From Faecalibacterium sp. UBA1762 (GTDB lineage Bacteria > Bacillota > Clostridia > Oscillospirales > Ruminococcaceae), in contig DCHC01000009.1 of assembly GCA_002314755.1 (NCBI GenBank), positions 4,352-57,748 of the forward strand: a DNA stretch of 53,397 nucleotides, written 5' to 3'. How positions within the stretch are numbered: position 1 is the stretch's first letter; each line of letters begins with the position of its first letter. The position numbers were made by a program, and so were the translations under genes. This document shows positions 41,068 to 49,754 of this stretch, one piece after another. Under the pieces are notes generated by a model. The model saw only the letters and a program-made list of their open reading frames with translations. It made no database searches and was not told the DNA's origin.

Positions 41068-41883
41068 ATGATTTCTCTTTTCACGCTGTTTTCTACAGGT
41101 TTATCAGCCATTGTATGCTGTTTAGGCGGCATCGGCTTTGCTGTTTGGGTGGCAAAAAAGAAAGAGGGAACCTTTAAAATGTTCCTTTTAGGCTTTTTGT
41201 CATATACCATGTTTGTACTGGTTGTGCAGCAGACGGTGGACGGGGTTCTCAATGCAACGGGGTTATACGACAGGTTGTGGTTACGGGTGATACTGGTGGC
41301 AGTATTAACTGCTCTGACAGAGGTTGGCGGCCGTGCTTTGGTATATGCAATCTTTATGAAGGACGGGATGTTTCTGCCTAACGGACTGATGCTTGGTGCG
41401 GGCTACGGTTGGACAGAGGCGGTGCTTTCTGTGGGGGTAACTGCGGTCTATCTGACTGCATTGGGGGCGGCAGCATACCGTCAGCCGGAAATATTAAGTC
41501 AGACACTGGATGCGGAAGATGCACAGATGCTCTATGAGCAGCTGCAAAATATACAAGGTGGACAGATGCTGCTGACCTGCATGAACCGTATGCTAACCCT
41601 AACCCTGCAAATTGCAGTCAGTGTGATATTGATGACCGCCTTTTCCCGGCGAAATGCTTTGCCTGCGTTGGAGGCAGTTCTATTGCAGGGCGGTAATGCA
41701 GCCTTGATGGAGTTGCTTTCCGGTCTGCATGGCTCGGCGATTGCGGCACTGGGTGTGTTGGCCGTGTTTACGGCGATTTCGGTGTGGGAGGCAGTGCGTC
41801 TTGCCAAATATCTGCAGGAGCAGGCATCGGAACCCTCCGACGGACAGGTTTGGAACAAGCGCCTGTCCAGGCGACGGTTATAA
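41068..41883 (+). CDS. YhfC-like polytopic membrane protein with altered active-site residues
   Basis: A 271-residue membrane protein with six or seven hydrophobic segments, most like the YhfC family of putative intramembrane metalloproteases. That family usually has a Glu-Glu-x-x-Arg helix and a Gly-x-Gly-His-Gly-x-x-Glu helix. Here they read TEVGGR (84-89) and GAGYGWTEA (110-118): the first Glu is Thr and the His is Tyr113. Glu85, Arg89 and Glu117 remain. The protein may therefore be a catalytically dead relative. The ATG has GAGAGG eight bases upstream. It is 120 bases before the glycan cluster; co-transcription is uncertain. Confidence 0.72.
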   Translation: MISLFTLFSTGLSAIVCCLGGIGFAVWVAKKKEGTFKMFLLGFLSYTMFVLVVQQTVDGVLNATGLYDRLWLRVILVAVLTALTEVGGRALVYAIFMKDGMFLPNGLMLGAGYGWTEAVLSVGVTAVYLTALGAAAYRQPEILSQTLDAEDAQMLYEQLQNIQGGQMLLTCMNRMLTLTLQIAVSVILMTAFSRRNALPALEAVLLQGGNAALMELLSGLHGSAIAALGVLAVFTAISVWEAVRLAKYLQEQASEPSDGQVWNKRLSRRRL

Positions 41884-42003
41884 ATTGCAGAGTACATTAG
41901 GTAACTGGCTGACAGAGAATGATCCGGTAAAAATAGCTAAAAACAGACCATAATCCTTTTTTGAAAAAGGGATTCACTAATAAAGAAAATGAGGATTAGT
42001 ACA

Positions 42004-43077
42004 ATGGAAAAGAAACTTCGTATTGCGTTGGTTGGTTGCGGCGGAATGGGCACAAGGGTACACGGTCCGGCATTTGCGGAAATGCCAGATGCGGAAATTG
42101 TTGCAGTGTGCGATATTATGCCCAAAAAGGCTGCTGATTACGGCGCTGCTTTGGGGCTTAGTGCTGATCGGATTTGCACCGATTACCGGGAACTTTTAAA
42201 AATGGATGGAATTGACGCGGTAGATATCGCAACACCCAACAAATTCCATTCCGAAATTGCGGTAGCAGCAATGAATGCGGGAAAACATGTATTTTGTGAA
42301 AAGCCGGACGCTATTAATGTGCAGGAAGTACAAAAGATGAAGGATGCAGCCGAATCCAGCGGCAAGATTCTGATGGTAATGCGTAACAACCGTTACCGTG
42401 AGACAGCACAGTATCTGAAGAAGTTTATAGCGGACGGTGAGATGGGCGAAATTTACGCTGGCCGCTGCGGTTGGCAGCGCCGCAGAGGAATTCCCGGTAA
42501 GGGTGGTTGGTTTACCACTAAGGCGATTTCCGGCGGCGGCCCGCTGATTGATCTGGGCGTACATATGATTGACCTTGCTATTTACCTGATGGGAAATCCC
42601 CGACCGATTACGGTTTCCGGCTGTACCTATTGCAAGTTCGCAAACAGTGATATTGAGGATTCTGTCAATTCCTCTTTCGGAGAAAAGGTGGAAAACGGGA
42701 CTTTTGATGTGGAGGATCTGGCAATGGGCTTTATCCGTTTTGATAATGGGGCCTGTTTGCAGATAGAATTTTCCTGGGCATCCAATGTTGACTGTGAGAG
42801 GCAATTTGTAGAGTTGCGCGGAACCAAGGCCGGCTCTAAATGGGAGACAACCGACGGCGTTTTGCGTCTGTATACAGAAAACTACGGCAAGACAGTGGAT
42901 ATTACCCCCAATGTAACGGATCATTCTATGGGACACCCCGAAAACCTGCGCCATTTTGTCGACTGCGTCCTGTACGGAAAACAGCCAATGTTTGTTCCGC
43001 AGCAGGGCTTGGATATGGTGAAGGTGCTGGAGGCAATGTATCGTTCCGCAGCGGAAGGAAAAGAGATTGCGCTTTGA
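42004..43077 (+). CDS. Gfo/Idh/MocA-family oxidoreductase
   Basis: A 357-residue NAD(P)-dependent sugar dehydrogenase. The nucleotide fold opens RIALVGCGGMGTRVHGPAF, and the catalytic EKP is in HVFCEKPDAINV. The DLGVHMIDLAIYLMG helix carries the His that acts with it. A cysteine-containing stretch, VSGCTYCKFANSD, lies in the C-terminal domain. The family oxidises or reduces free or nucleotide sugars and inositols. The ATG at 42004 follows GAGG by 9 bases. It is the first gene of the surface-glycan cluster, so a role in making a modified sugar is likely but inferred. Confidence 0.88.
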   Translation: MEKKLRIALVGCGGMGTRVHGPAFAEMPDAEIVAVCDIMPKKAADYGAALGLSADRICTDYRELLKMDGIDAVDIATPNKFHSEIAVAAMNAGKHVFCEKPDAINVQEVQKMKDAAESSGKILMVMRNNRYRETAQYLKKFIADGEMGEIYAGRCGWQRRRGIPGKGGWFTTKAISGGGPLIDLGVHMIDLAIYLMGNPRPITVSGCTYCKFANSDIEDSVNSSFGEKVENGTFDVEDLAMGFIRFDNGACLQIEFSWASNVDCERQFVELRGTKAGSKWETTDGVLRLYTENYGKTVDITPNVTDHSMGHPENLRHFVDCVLYGKQPMFVPQQGLDMVKVLEAMYRSAAEGKEIAL

Positions 43078-43182
43078 CGAATGTATCACCGTATTAAAAA
43101 ATGAAGTGGGAGCAGTTGTCAGATTAAAAAAGTCCAGGTTTAAATTAAGTAAGCATATCAATTTGAAGGGTTGGGAAAAGCA

Positions 43183-44115
43183 ATGAAAACAAACCCTACG
43201 GCTCTGGTAGGTTACACAGGTTTTGTGGGTGGCAATCTGGCTGCACAGTACGGTTTTGACGAGCTATACGATATTCGAAATATTACGCAGGGCTTTGACC
43301 GGCCACATTCTGTGGTAGTCTACGCAGGGGTTCCGGCGGAAAAGTTTCTGGCAAATACTGACCCGGCGGCAGATTGGGCGGTGATAGAGCAGGCGAAGGA
43401 AAATTTGCGTCGCTTACAGCCGGAAAAGGTCATTTTAATTTCCAGCATCGATGTCTACAAGGACAGTGTCGGAAGGGATGAAAACAGCGATATGTGCCGC
43501 GAACAGCTGCACCCCTACGGTGCAGACCGGCTGTTGTTGGAGGATTGGGTTCGGGCAGCATATCCCGGCTCTTTGGTGGTACGGTTGCCTGCCTTGTTTG
43601 GTAAAGGACTGAAAAAGAACTTTGTCTTTGACCTGTGCCGAATCGTCCCCTCCCTGCTGAAAACAGAAAAATACCGTCAGCTTTGCGAAAAAAGCCCGCT
43701 TGTTGCCGATAGCTACAGCGAGGATAAAAATGGTTTTTATCGGTTAAAGCCTCTTTCAGAAAATGATTTCTCGCAGCTGAAAGCATTTTATGAAAATAAC
43801 GATTTTAACGCCTTGTCGTTTACCGATAGCCGGGCGTCCTATCAGTTTTATTGTCTGAATCACCTTTGGATGGATATTAGTAAAGCGGTGCAGGCTGGTT
43901 TGACAACACTGAACATTACCAGCGAACCCATGACGGCGGCGCAGGTCTACAAAGCCGCCAAGGGAAAAGATTTTGAAAATACCCTTTCCGGCACACCTGT
44001 GCGGTACGATTTACGCAGTTGTCACTGTAATGTGATGGGCGGAAAAGACGGTTATCTGTATTTTGCGGATCAGGTTTTGCCGGAGCTGGTGGCCTTTATT
44101 GCCCAAAATAGCTGA
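43183..44115 (+). CDS. Extended SDR (NAD-dependent epimerase/dehydratase-like), Arg in place of catalytic Lys
   Basis: A 310-residue Rossmann protein. ALVGYTGFVGGNLAAQ is the GxxGxxG nucleotide loop, LISSIDVY supplies the Ser, and the active site that is YxxxK in extended SDR enzymes reads YGADR (Tyr112, Arg116). The C-terminal half (residues 150-230) is diverged and Asn/Phe-rich. Such proteins act on nucleotide sugars as epimerases, dehydratases or reductases. The Lys-to-Arg change could lower or alter activity. The ATG at 43183 follows GAAGGG; a TTG at 43171 is possible. It lies between the Gfo/Idh and TIM-barrel isomerase genes. Confidence 0.8.
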   Translation: MKTNPTALVGYTGFVGGNLAAQYGFDELYDIRNITQGFDRPHSVVVYAGVPAEKFLANTDPAADWAVIEQAKENLRRLQPEKVILISSIDVYKDSVGRDENSDMCREQLHPYGADRLLLEDWVRAAYPGSLVVRLPALFGKGLKKNFVFDLCRIVPSLLKTEKYRQLCEKSPLVADSYSEDKNGFYRLKPLSENDFSQLKAFYENNDFNALSFTDSRASYQFYCLNHLWMDISKAVQAGLTTLNITSEPMTAAQVYKAAKGKDFENTLSGTPVRYDLRSCHCNVMGGKDGYLYFADQVLPELVAFIAQNS

Positions 44116-44136
44116 AAAAAACGGAGTATAAGAAGT

Positions 44137-44943
44137 ATGAAACTGGCAGCAAGTAATATCGGTTGGGACGTGGAGTTAAACCACGCAGTGTATACCTGTA
44201 TGCGTAAAAACGGGTTTACAGGTCTGGAGATCGCTCCGACCAAATTTTTCCAGACCCAGCCGTACAGCGAGGACAATATCATGGGTGCCAGAACCTTAGC
44301 GGATGTGGTGCGCACCGCTTTCGGGATTTCTGTTGTCAGTATGCAGAGTATCTGGTACGGAAAAACTGAGAGTATCTGGGGCAGTGATGCTGACCGGGAG
44401 TCGCTGGTGGAGTATACTGCCCAAGCAGCGGAATTTGCTCATGCAGCAGGTTGCAAAAATTTGGTATTTGGTTGTCCGAAAAACCGGAATATTCCAGAGG
44501 AATGGATAGACAAAAAGGATACCGCACCGGCCGATGAATTTTTTCTGGCGGCAGCGGATGCAGTGGAAAAGCAAGGCTGCGTATTGGCGTTAGAGCCGAA
44601 CCCACCGATTTATCACACGAACTTTTTAAATACCACTGCGCAAGCGGCGGCATATTTGCGGCGACTGAATCACCCTGCTTTGAGGATGAACCTGGATGTG
44701 GGAACTATGATAGAAAACAAAGAGGATGTTGATGTGGTTGCTGACAATCTGGACCTGATCAGTCATGTACATATCAGCCGCCCCGGTCTGCCGCCGGTAG
44801 AAGGGCTGGCTTTGCATCGTCGTTTGGCAAAGGTGCTGCGGTCCGGCGGGTACGAGGGCTGGGTTTCGATAGAGATGAAAGACGCCGGGTTAAAGGCGAT
44901 AACGCATGCATTGGAAATTGTATCCCGGGAATTTGACACCTAA
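44137..44943 (+). CDS. Sugar isomerase/epimerase, xylose isomerase-like TIM barrel
   Basis: A 268-residue protein of the AP endonuclease 2 / xylose isomerase-like barrel. Metal-ligand positions can be seen in LALEPNPPIYHTNF (Glu), LRMNLDVGTMIEN (Asp), ISHVHISRPG (His) and GWVSIEMKD (Glu), the usual four strands. The start MKLAASNIGWDVELNH also fits. It should isomerise or epimerise a keto or aldo sugar, or a related polyol, using a divalent metal. GGAG lies ten bases before the ATG. It is 21 bases after the SDR gene, so tight co-expression with the oxidoreductases is likely. Confidence 0.85.
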   Translation: MKLAASNIGWDVELNHAVYTCMRKNGFTGLEIAPTKFFQTQPYSEDNIMGARTLADVVRTAFGISVVSMQSIWYGKTESIWGSDADRESLVEYTAQAAEFAHAAGCKNLVFGCPKNRNIPEEWIDKKDTAPADEFFLAAADAVEKQGCVLALEPNPPIYHTNFLNTTAQAAAYLRRLNHPALRMNLDVGTMIENKEDVDVVADNLDLISHVHISRPGLPPVEGLALHRRLAKVLRSGGYEGWVSIEMKDAGLKAITHALEIVSREFDT

Positions 44944-45009
44944 AACGCATATCTAAAGAGAACCGTTTCAGCTTATTTTTCAGATAAACCGGAAAGGAAC
45001 AGAGAGCGG

Positions 45010-45819
45010 ATGGATTATCCAGTTGCAAAAAGAGAGAATATCCCCGGCGTGCCGGATTTTGAGGAGATTCCTTTTGCGGAGAAAAAAAGCGAATATTGCC
45101 TGCTGATACCAGTCATCAACGAGGGCGAAAGAATTCTGCATCAGTTGAACCGTGCCCAAAACGCCGGGGTGGACAGAATATGCGATATCATTCTTTGTGA
45201 CGGCGGTAGCACGGATGACAGCACCCGGACACAAAGGCTGGCAGAGTTGGGGGTCAATACCTTGCTGATAAAGCGCGGTCCCGGGAAACAGGGGGCGCAG
45301 CTGCGAAATGGAATTTATTTTGCTTTGCAGAAGGGATATACCGGGATTTTGACGGTTGACGGCAATGATAAAGACAGTGTGGAGGATGTGGAGCGTTTTA
45401 TCCAAAAGCTGCAGCAGGGTTACGATCTGGTGCAAGGCAGCCGTTTTATCCGGGGCGGTCATGCCATTAATACCCCGCCGGTGCGGTGGTTAAGTGTTCA
45501 ACTGATTCATGCACCGATCATCAGCCTGACTGCGCGTCACCGTTATACAGATACCACCAACAATTTTCGCGGATACAGCCGCCGGTATCTGGAACATCCC
45601 GGGGTGCAGCCTTTGCGGGATATTTTTACGGGATATGAGCTGCTGGCATATTTAAGCGTGCGGGCAACCCAGCTTGGCTTGAAAGGCTGTGAGGTGCCGG
45701 TGACCAGAGCTTATCCCAAGGGAGAAAAGACCCCCACCAAAATCAGCTTTTTTAAAGGGAATAGCCAGCTGATGAAGATTTTGTTTACCAACTGGAAAGG
45801 CGGGTACGCCCCACGATGA
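45010..45819 (+). CDS. Glycosyltransferase family 2 (DPM1-like, no membrane segment)
   Basis: A 269-residue GT2 enzyme. The nucleotide-sugar fold has LLIPVINEGERILHQL, ILCDGGSTDDST, a GxGKGAQLRNG-like stretch as KQGAQLRNGIYF, and the metal site VDGNDKDS. QGSRFIRGG and NNFRGYSRRYLEHPG are typical of polyprenyl-phosphate sugar synthases. It lacks the C-terminal membrane helices of GtrB proteins, so it is probably soluble or peripheral. It likely transfers a sugar to a lipid carrier or to a growing glycan. Its stop overlaps the FAD oxidoreductase start, so the two are coupled. Confidence 0.87.
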   Translation: MDYPVAKRENIPGVPDFEEIPFAEKKSEYCLLIPVINEGERILHQLNRAQNAGVDRICDIILCDGGSTDDSTRTQRLAELGVNTLLIKRGPGKQGAQLRNGIYFALQKGYTGILTVDGNDKDSVEDVERFIQKLQQGYDLVQGSRFIRGGHAINTPPVRWLSVQLIHAPIISLTARHRYTDTTNNFRGYSRRYLEHPGVQPLRDIFTGYELLAYLSVRATQLGLKGCEVPVTRAYPKGEKTPTKISFFKGNSQLMKILFTNWKGGYAPR

Positions 45820-46973
45820 GATACGATAAAATCATTCTCGGCGCAGGCTTATACGGCCTATACAGCGCTTTGTTTTGTGCAAAACAAGGCGATAGCGTGC
45901 TGGTGCTGGAAAAGGATAACCGCGCTTTTTCCAGAGCAACGCATATCAATCAAGCTCGGGTGCATAACGGATATCACTATCCCCGCAGTTATTCCACGGC
46001 GATAAAAAGCGCCCATTATTTTCGGCGCTTTTGTCAGGATTTCGGCTTTTGCAATAAAACTGATTTTGACCAGGTATATGCAACCAGTGCTGCTTTCAGC
46101 TGGACCAATGCAGCGGATTTTGAACGGTTCAGTCGCTCGGCAGGCATTCGCTGTGATAAAATTGATCCCGAAAAGTATTTTCGGCCCGGTCTATGCGACG
46201 GTGCATTTTTAACACATGAATACACCTACGATGCCATGATCCTGAAGGATTATTTTTTACAGGAATTGGCAGCACAGCCGGGTGTTCAGATAAAATACAG
46301 CGCAAAGATAGAGGCAATCGAAAAAGCGGAAGGGTTATATTTTGTCCATACGGCAGACGGTGATGCACCCTCGACACCTTTCTTACTGAATGCGACCTAT
46401 GCCGGCGTAAATACCGTGCTGAATATGATGGGGTTTGAACCCTTTGCGATCAAGTATGAGCTGTGTGAGATTATCCTGTGCGATGTTTGTGACGAACTGA
46501 AAAATGTCGGTCTGACCGTGATGGACGGGCCCTTCTTCAGCCTGATGCCATTTGGAAAAACCGGCACGCACAGTCTGACCAGTGTAACATTTACCCCTCA
46601 TGTGACAAGCTATGATACACTGCCGACTTTTGCCTGTCAGGTAGCAAGCAACGGATACTGCTGCCCCGCAGCATTGGGCAACTGTGATGAATGTCCGGCG
46701 AAACCGGAATCTGCCTGGCCGTATATGAGTCAACTGGCAAAAAAATATATGCGACCCGGGTTGGATTTTTCATATAAATCCTCGCTTTTCAGCATGAAAC
46801 CCATTCTGAAAGCCAGCGAGGTAGATGACAGTCGGCCTACAGTGGTACGTACATTCAGTCAAAACCCGACCTTCGTCAGTGTGTTGTCCGGTAAAATCAA
46901 CACGGTATATGATCTGGATGAGGTGCTTTCTCATCCCGGGAATGACAGCACAAAAGTTATTGACATCATGTGA
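45816..46973 (+). CDS. FAD-dependent oxidoreductase of a polysaccharide cluster
   Basis: A 385-residue flavoprotein. YDKIILGAGLYGLYSALF is the FAD-binding Rossmann start and VLVLEKDNRAFSRATH the second FAD contact. HINQARVHNGYHYPRS is a segment I associate with FAD oxidoreductases found inside surface-polysaccharide loci. Four cysteines occur close together in NGYCCPAALGNCDECP (about residues 285-300), perhaps a metal site. No signal or membrane segment. It starts within the stop of the GT2 gene (ATGA). Substrate is unknown; a lipid- or nucleotide-linked sugar, or an amino group on one, is a guess. Confidence 0.82.
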   Translation: MRYDKIILGAGLYGLYSALFCAKQGDSVLVLEKDNRAFSRATHINQARVHNGYHYPRSYSTAIKSAHYFRRFCQDFGFCNKTDFDQVYATSAAFSWTNAADFERFSRSAGIRCDKIDPEKYFRPGLCDGAFLTHEYTYDAMILKDYFLQELAAQPGVQIKYSAKIEAIEKAEGLYFVHTADGDAPSTPFLLNATYAGVNTVLNMMGFEPFAIKYELCEIILCDVCDELKNVGLTVMDGPFFSLMPFGKTGTHSLTSVTFTPHVTSYDTLPTFACQVASNGYCCPAALGNCDECPAKPESAWPYMSQLAKKYMRPGLDFSYKSSLFSMKPILKASEVDDSRPTVVRTFSQNPTFVSVLSGKINTVYDLDEVLSHPGNDSTKVIDIM

Positions 46974-47008
46974 ACAGTGGTTGAAAACCTTGAAAGGAAT
47001 GACCGTGA

Positions 47009-47929
47009 ATGAACAAAGAACACAACTTTGTATCTGCAGTAGTATACCTGCATAATATGCAGCGACAGATCGCTTCTTTTTTGAAGCAGCTGCAGGGGGA
47101 GCTGGAAGCAAATTTTGAACAGTACGAAATAATCTGCGTCAACGATGCCTCTACCGATGAAAGTGTAGAAGCGGTACGGCAGTTTGCAAAAGAAAAGACC
47201 TTTCCGCTTACGATTGTGCAGATGAGTACCTGGCAGGGGCCGGAGCTGGCGATGACAGCAGGCATTGATGTCGCTATCGGTGATTTTGTTTTTGAGTTTG
47301 ACCGGCTTACCTTGTGCGACAGACCGGCGCTGCTGATGGAGTGTTATCGCAAGGCGTTGACCGGCTGCGATGTGGTCAGCGCCTGCCCAGAGAAAACGGT
47401 CGGCGGAGCGAAAAAAATGTTTTACAGATGGTTCAACCGTTCCTTTGACAGTGTTTATCCGGTACGGGAGGATGCTTTCCGGTTGGTTTCCCGCAGGGCG
47501 CTTAACCGGGTGCATGCCATATCGGCAACCCCGCCCTACCGTAAGGCTGCCTATGCGGCAAGTGGGCTAAAGGTGGGTACGGTCTGTTTTTCGGGTAGCT
47601 GTAAGGTACCTGTACCGGAAAAAGACCCGATGGCAAAAGCTTTGGATTCGCTGGCATTGTATACTCATGTTGCCTATAAATTCAGTTTCGGATTTTCCGT
47701 GTTGATGCTGCTGGCAACCGTGTTTTTTGCGATATATTCCGTGGTTATCTATCTGAGCCCGGTTCATCAGGTAGAGGGTTGGACCAGCACCATGCTGGTG
47801 ATATGTTTTTGCTTCTTCGGCGTGTTTTTTATGCTGACTTTGGTGATAAAGTATTTATCTTTGCTGGTGGATCTGATCTTTAAAAAGCAGCGTTACCTGG
47901 TTGAGGGAATCGAGAAAATACAAAAATAA
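47009..47929 (+). CDS. Glycosyltransferase family 2, GtrB-like with two C-terminal membrane helices
   Basis: A 306-residue GT2. The catalytic domain has VSAVVYLHNMQRQIASFL, IICVNDASTDESVEAV and MSTWQGPELAMTAGID. The expected metal motif is degenerate, EFDRLTLCDRP, with no clean DxD. Residues about 232-255 and 262-290 are two membrane helices, as in GtrB/ArnC-type enzymes that move a sugar from UDP- or GDP-sugar to undecaprenyl phosphate. The ATG follows AAAGGAATGACCGTGA. It is followed by a GT-C-like protein, the partner expected for use of such a lipid-linked sugar. Confidence 0.82.
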   Translation: MNKEHNFVSAVVYLHNMQRQIASFLKQLQGELEANFEQYEIICVNDASTDESVEAVRQFAKEKTFPLTIVQMSTWQGPELAMTAGIDVAIGDFVFEFDRLTLCDRPALLMECYRKALTGCDVVSACPEKTVGGAKKMFYRWFNRSFDSVYPVREDAFRLVSRRALNRVHAISATPPYRKAAYAASGLKVGTVCFSGSCKVPVPEKDPMAKALDSLALYTHVAYKFSFGFSVLMLLATVFFAIYSVVIYLSPVHQVEGWTSTMLVICFCFFGVFFMLTLVIKYLSLLVDLIFKKQRYLVEGIEKIQK

Positions 47930-47993
47930 GCAGGCTTCCCTGCCGAAAAAATCTTTCGGCGAGATATTGCGATGCACAAAAGGGTTAACACAG

Positions 47994-49754
47994 ATGAAAA
48001 AACTGTATGACAAAAGCAGTCACGATTTAACACGTTGGGGTTTTTGGCTTTGCGTTACGGTACTTTGCATGGCCCGTTTGGTATTGGCTGCGCAGGGAAG
48101 GTTATATCTGGAGCCGGAAAATTCCCCGATAGATGACCAAATGATGTATAACGCGGCAGTTTCTATCACAAAGGGAAACTGGCTGGGAGCATATGCCTAT
48201 AACACCATCGCAAAAATGATGTTTTTCTCGGTCTGGCTGGCATTTGTTCATTGGACGGGTGTGCCCTACCTTGTGGCAAATGCGTTGCTGGGTATAGCGG
48301 CGGCACTATTTGTGGCGTTTGCGTTAGCACCCATCCTGAAAAAGAAAACATGGATGATAGGCGCGTTTTTTATGCTTAGCTGCTGTCCGGTTTTTTTTGA
48401 CGCATACAATTACCGTGTATATCGCGATAGCATTACAATACAGCTGATGTTGTTTGCGTTTGGTGGTGTGATCGGATTTGTGCTGCGCTGGATGAATACA
48501 GATAAGGCGAGCAGGCGAAGCAGCTATTTTTACGCGATTGTCGGCGGTTTGGGCTTTGGCACAAGCTGGCTGAACCGGGAGGACGGTATTTGGCTACTGC
48601 CGTTTTGTGTGTGTTTCGCAGCAGCGGGGGTTGTGGTAGTCGCAAAAGGGGCAGAAAAAAAAGACATAGGCAAAAAGATTTGTCATGCTTTAAGTTGCTG
48701 TGTGGTTTACACGGCAGTGACAGGGCTATGTCTGGTTTCCTACGCAGGGATGAATTTGAAAACCTACGGAAGATTTATTTTAAGCGATCTGACCAGCCGG
48801 GATTTTACAACAGCCTACGGTCTGTTGACGGGTATAGAGGATGAGGGTACAGGAGCATACCGTCCGATTACCAGGGCAACCAGGCAGAAGTTATATGATA
48901 ACAGTACTTTTTTTGCTCAGCTGGAGCCCTACTGGGAAAGCCCACTTGTTTTAAACGGCTACGGGAATATCGAAACTGGAGAATATAACGGAAGTTTTTA
49001 CTACGCACTTCGTTTGGCAAATCAGCTGTACGGTCAATACGAGGACGCTGTACAGACAAAGGCGTTTTACGAGCAGATAGTACAGGAGCTGCTTCGCTTA
49101 GATCAGAAAGGAATCATTTCTATTTCTCATAAACGGGCGTCAACCCTTGCAATTTGGAAAAATGAATATTTGTTACCCACATTACAAGAAGTGGGTAACG
49201 GAATCAAAATGGCGGTTTGGTTAAACAATCTTTGCGTGGAACCGACATTCAGTACTTACTCGAAGCAGGACATAGTTGATGAGATGCAAGGATATATGCA
49301 TTCACAGATTGTTCAAAAGGGTATATTTGCAGAGGGAACAGATAAACCCTACTACAACTTGTTGCAACGGATGGCATTTACCGTGGAAAACAACATCGTT
49401 TGGATATGGCGTGTAGGAATTGTTCCCGCACTGATTTTTACCGTTGGCGGGGTAGTATGCAGCGGTAAAAAAAAGCTTGGCTGGCTGTTTTTGAAGGATG
49501 ATATATCCGACTGCAAAATGCAAGCCGTAAAGAGAGAACGCTTTTTAGTTTGGTTGCTTATTTGCGGAATGTTGCTCAGCGCCCTGCTGCGCTGTGGCAT
49601 TATGGCGTATATGGAAGTGACGACTTTCGGTATCGGTACGCATTTGATGTATCTTTCTACAGCCACACCTCTGTTGGGATTGGCGGGGTTGTCAGGTGTA
49701 AAGTGGTTTTGCGACGGCCTATACAGCAAAAAGAAAAGCGAGGACCAGTCATGA
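47994..49754 (+). CDS. Polytopic membrane protein, GT-C-like glycosyltransferase candidate
   Basis: A 586-residue protein with about ten to twelve membrane segments and one large outside domain near residues 250-470. The first outside loop holds the acidic pair in ENSPIDDQMMYNA (Asp47-Asp48), the arrangement of GT-C enzymes that take sugar from polyprenyl phosphate. NREDGIW (194-200) is a second charged motif between helices. I know no named family with confidence. The ATG at 47994 has AAAGGG upstream; an earlier one overlaps the GT2 gene. It is coupled to the MBOAT gene by ATGA. GT-C activity is inferred from topology and neighbours. Confidence 0.72.
   Translation: MKKLYDKSSHDLTRWGFWLCVTVLCMARLVLAAQGRLYLEPENSPIDDQMMYNAAVSITKGNWLGAYAYNTIAKMMFFSVWLAFVHWTGVPYLVANALLGIAAALFVAFALAPILKKKTWMIGAFFMLSCCPVFFDAYNYRVYRDSITIQLMLFAFGGVIGFVLRWMNTDKASRRSSYFYAIVGGLGFGTSWLNREDGIWLLPFCVCFAAAGVVVVAKGAEKKDIGKKICHALSCCVVYTAVTGLCLVSYAGMNLKTYGRFILSDLTSRDFTTAYGLLTGIEDEGTGAYRPITRATRQKLYDNSTFFAQLEPYWESPLVLNGYGNIETGEYNGSFYYALRLANQLYGQYEDAVQTKAFYEQIVQELLRLDQKGIISISHKRASTLAIWKNEYLLPTLQEVGNGIKMAVWLNNLCVEPTFSTYSKQDIVDEMQGYMHSQIVQKGIFAEGTDKPYYNLLQRMAFTVENNIVWIWRVGIVPALIFTVGGVVCSGKKKLGWLFLKDDISDCKMQAVKRERFLVWLLICGMLLSALLRCGIMAYMEVTTFGIGTHLMYLSTATPLLGLAGLSGVKWFCDGLYSKKKSEDQS

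Noticed and set aside
41930..41975. AATCCTTTTTTGAAAAAGGGATT hairpin before the Gfo/Idh gene as terminator
   Set aside because: It is mostly A-T paired with no T-run after it, so it was not called.
42196..43161. Long open frame antisense to the Gfo/Idh gene
   Set aside because: It has no ribosome site, no domain, and mirrors the codon pattern of the real gene on the other strand.
44920..44934. CCCGGG-centred sequence resembling a Noc-binding site
   Set aside because: Flanks differ from ATTTCCCGGGAAAT at three positions and it lies in the isomerase gene; similar weak sites near 45285 and 46935 are no better.
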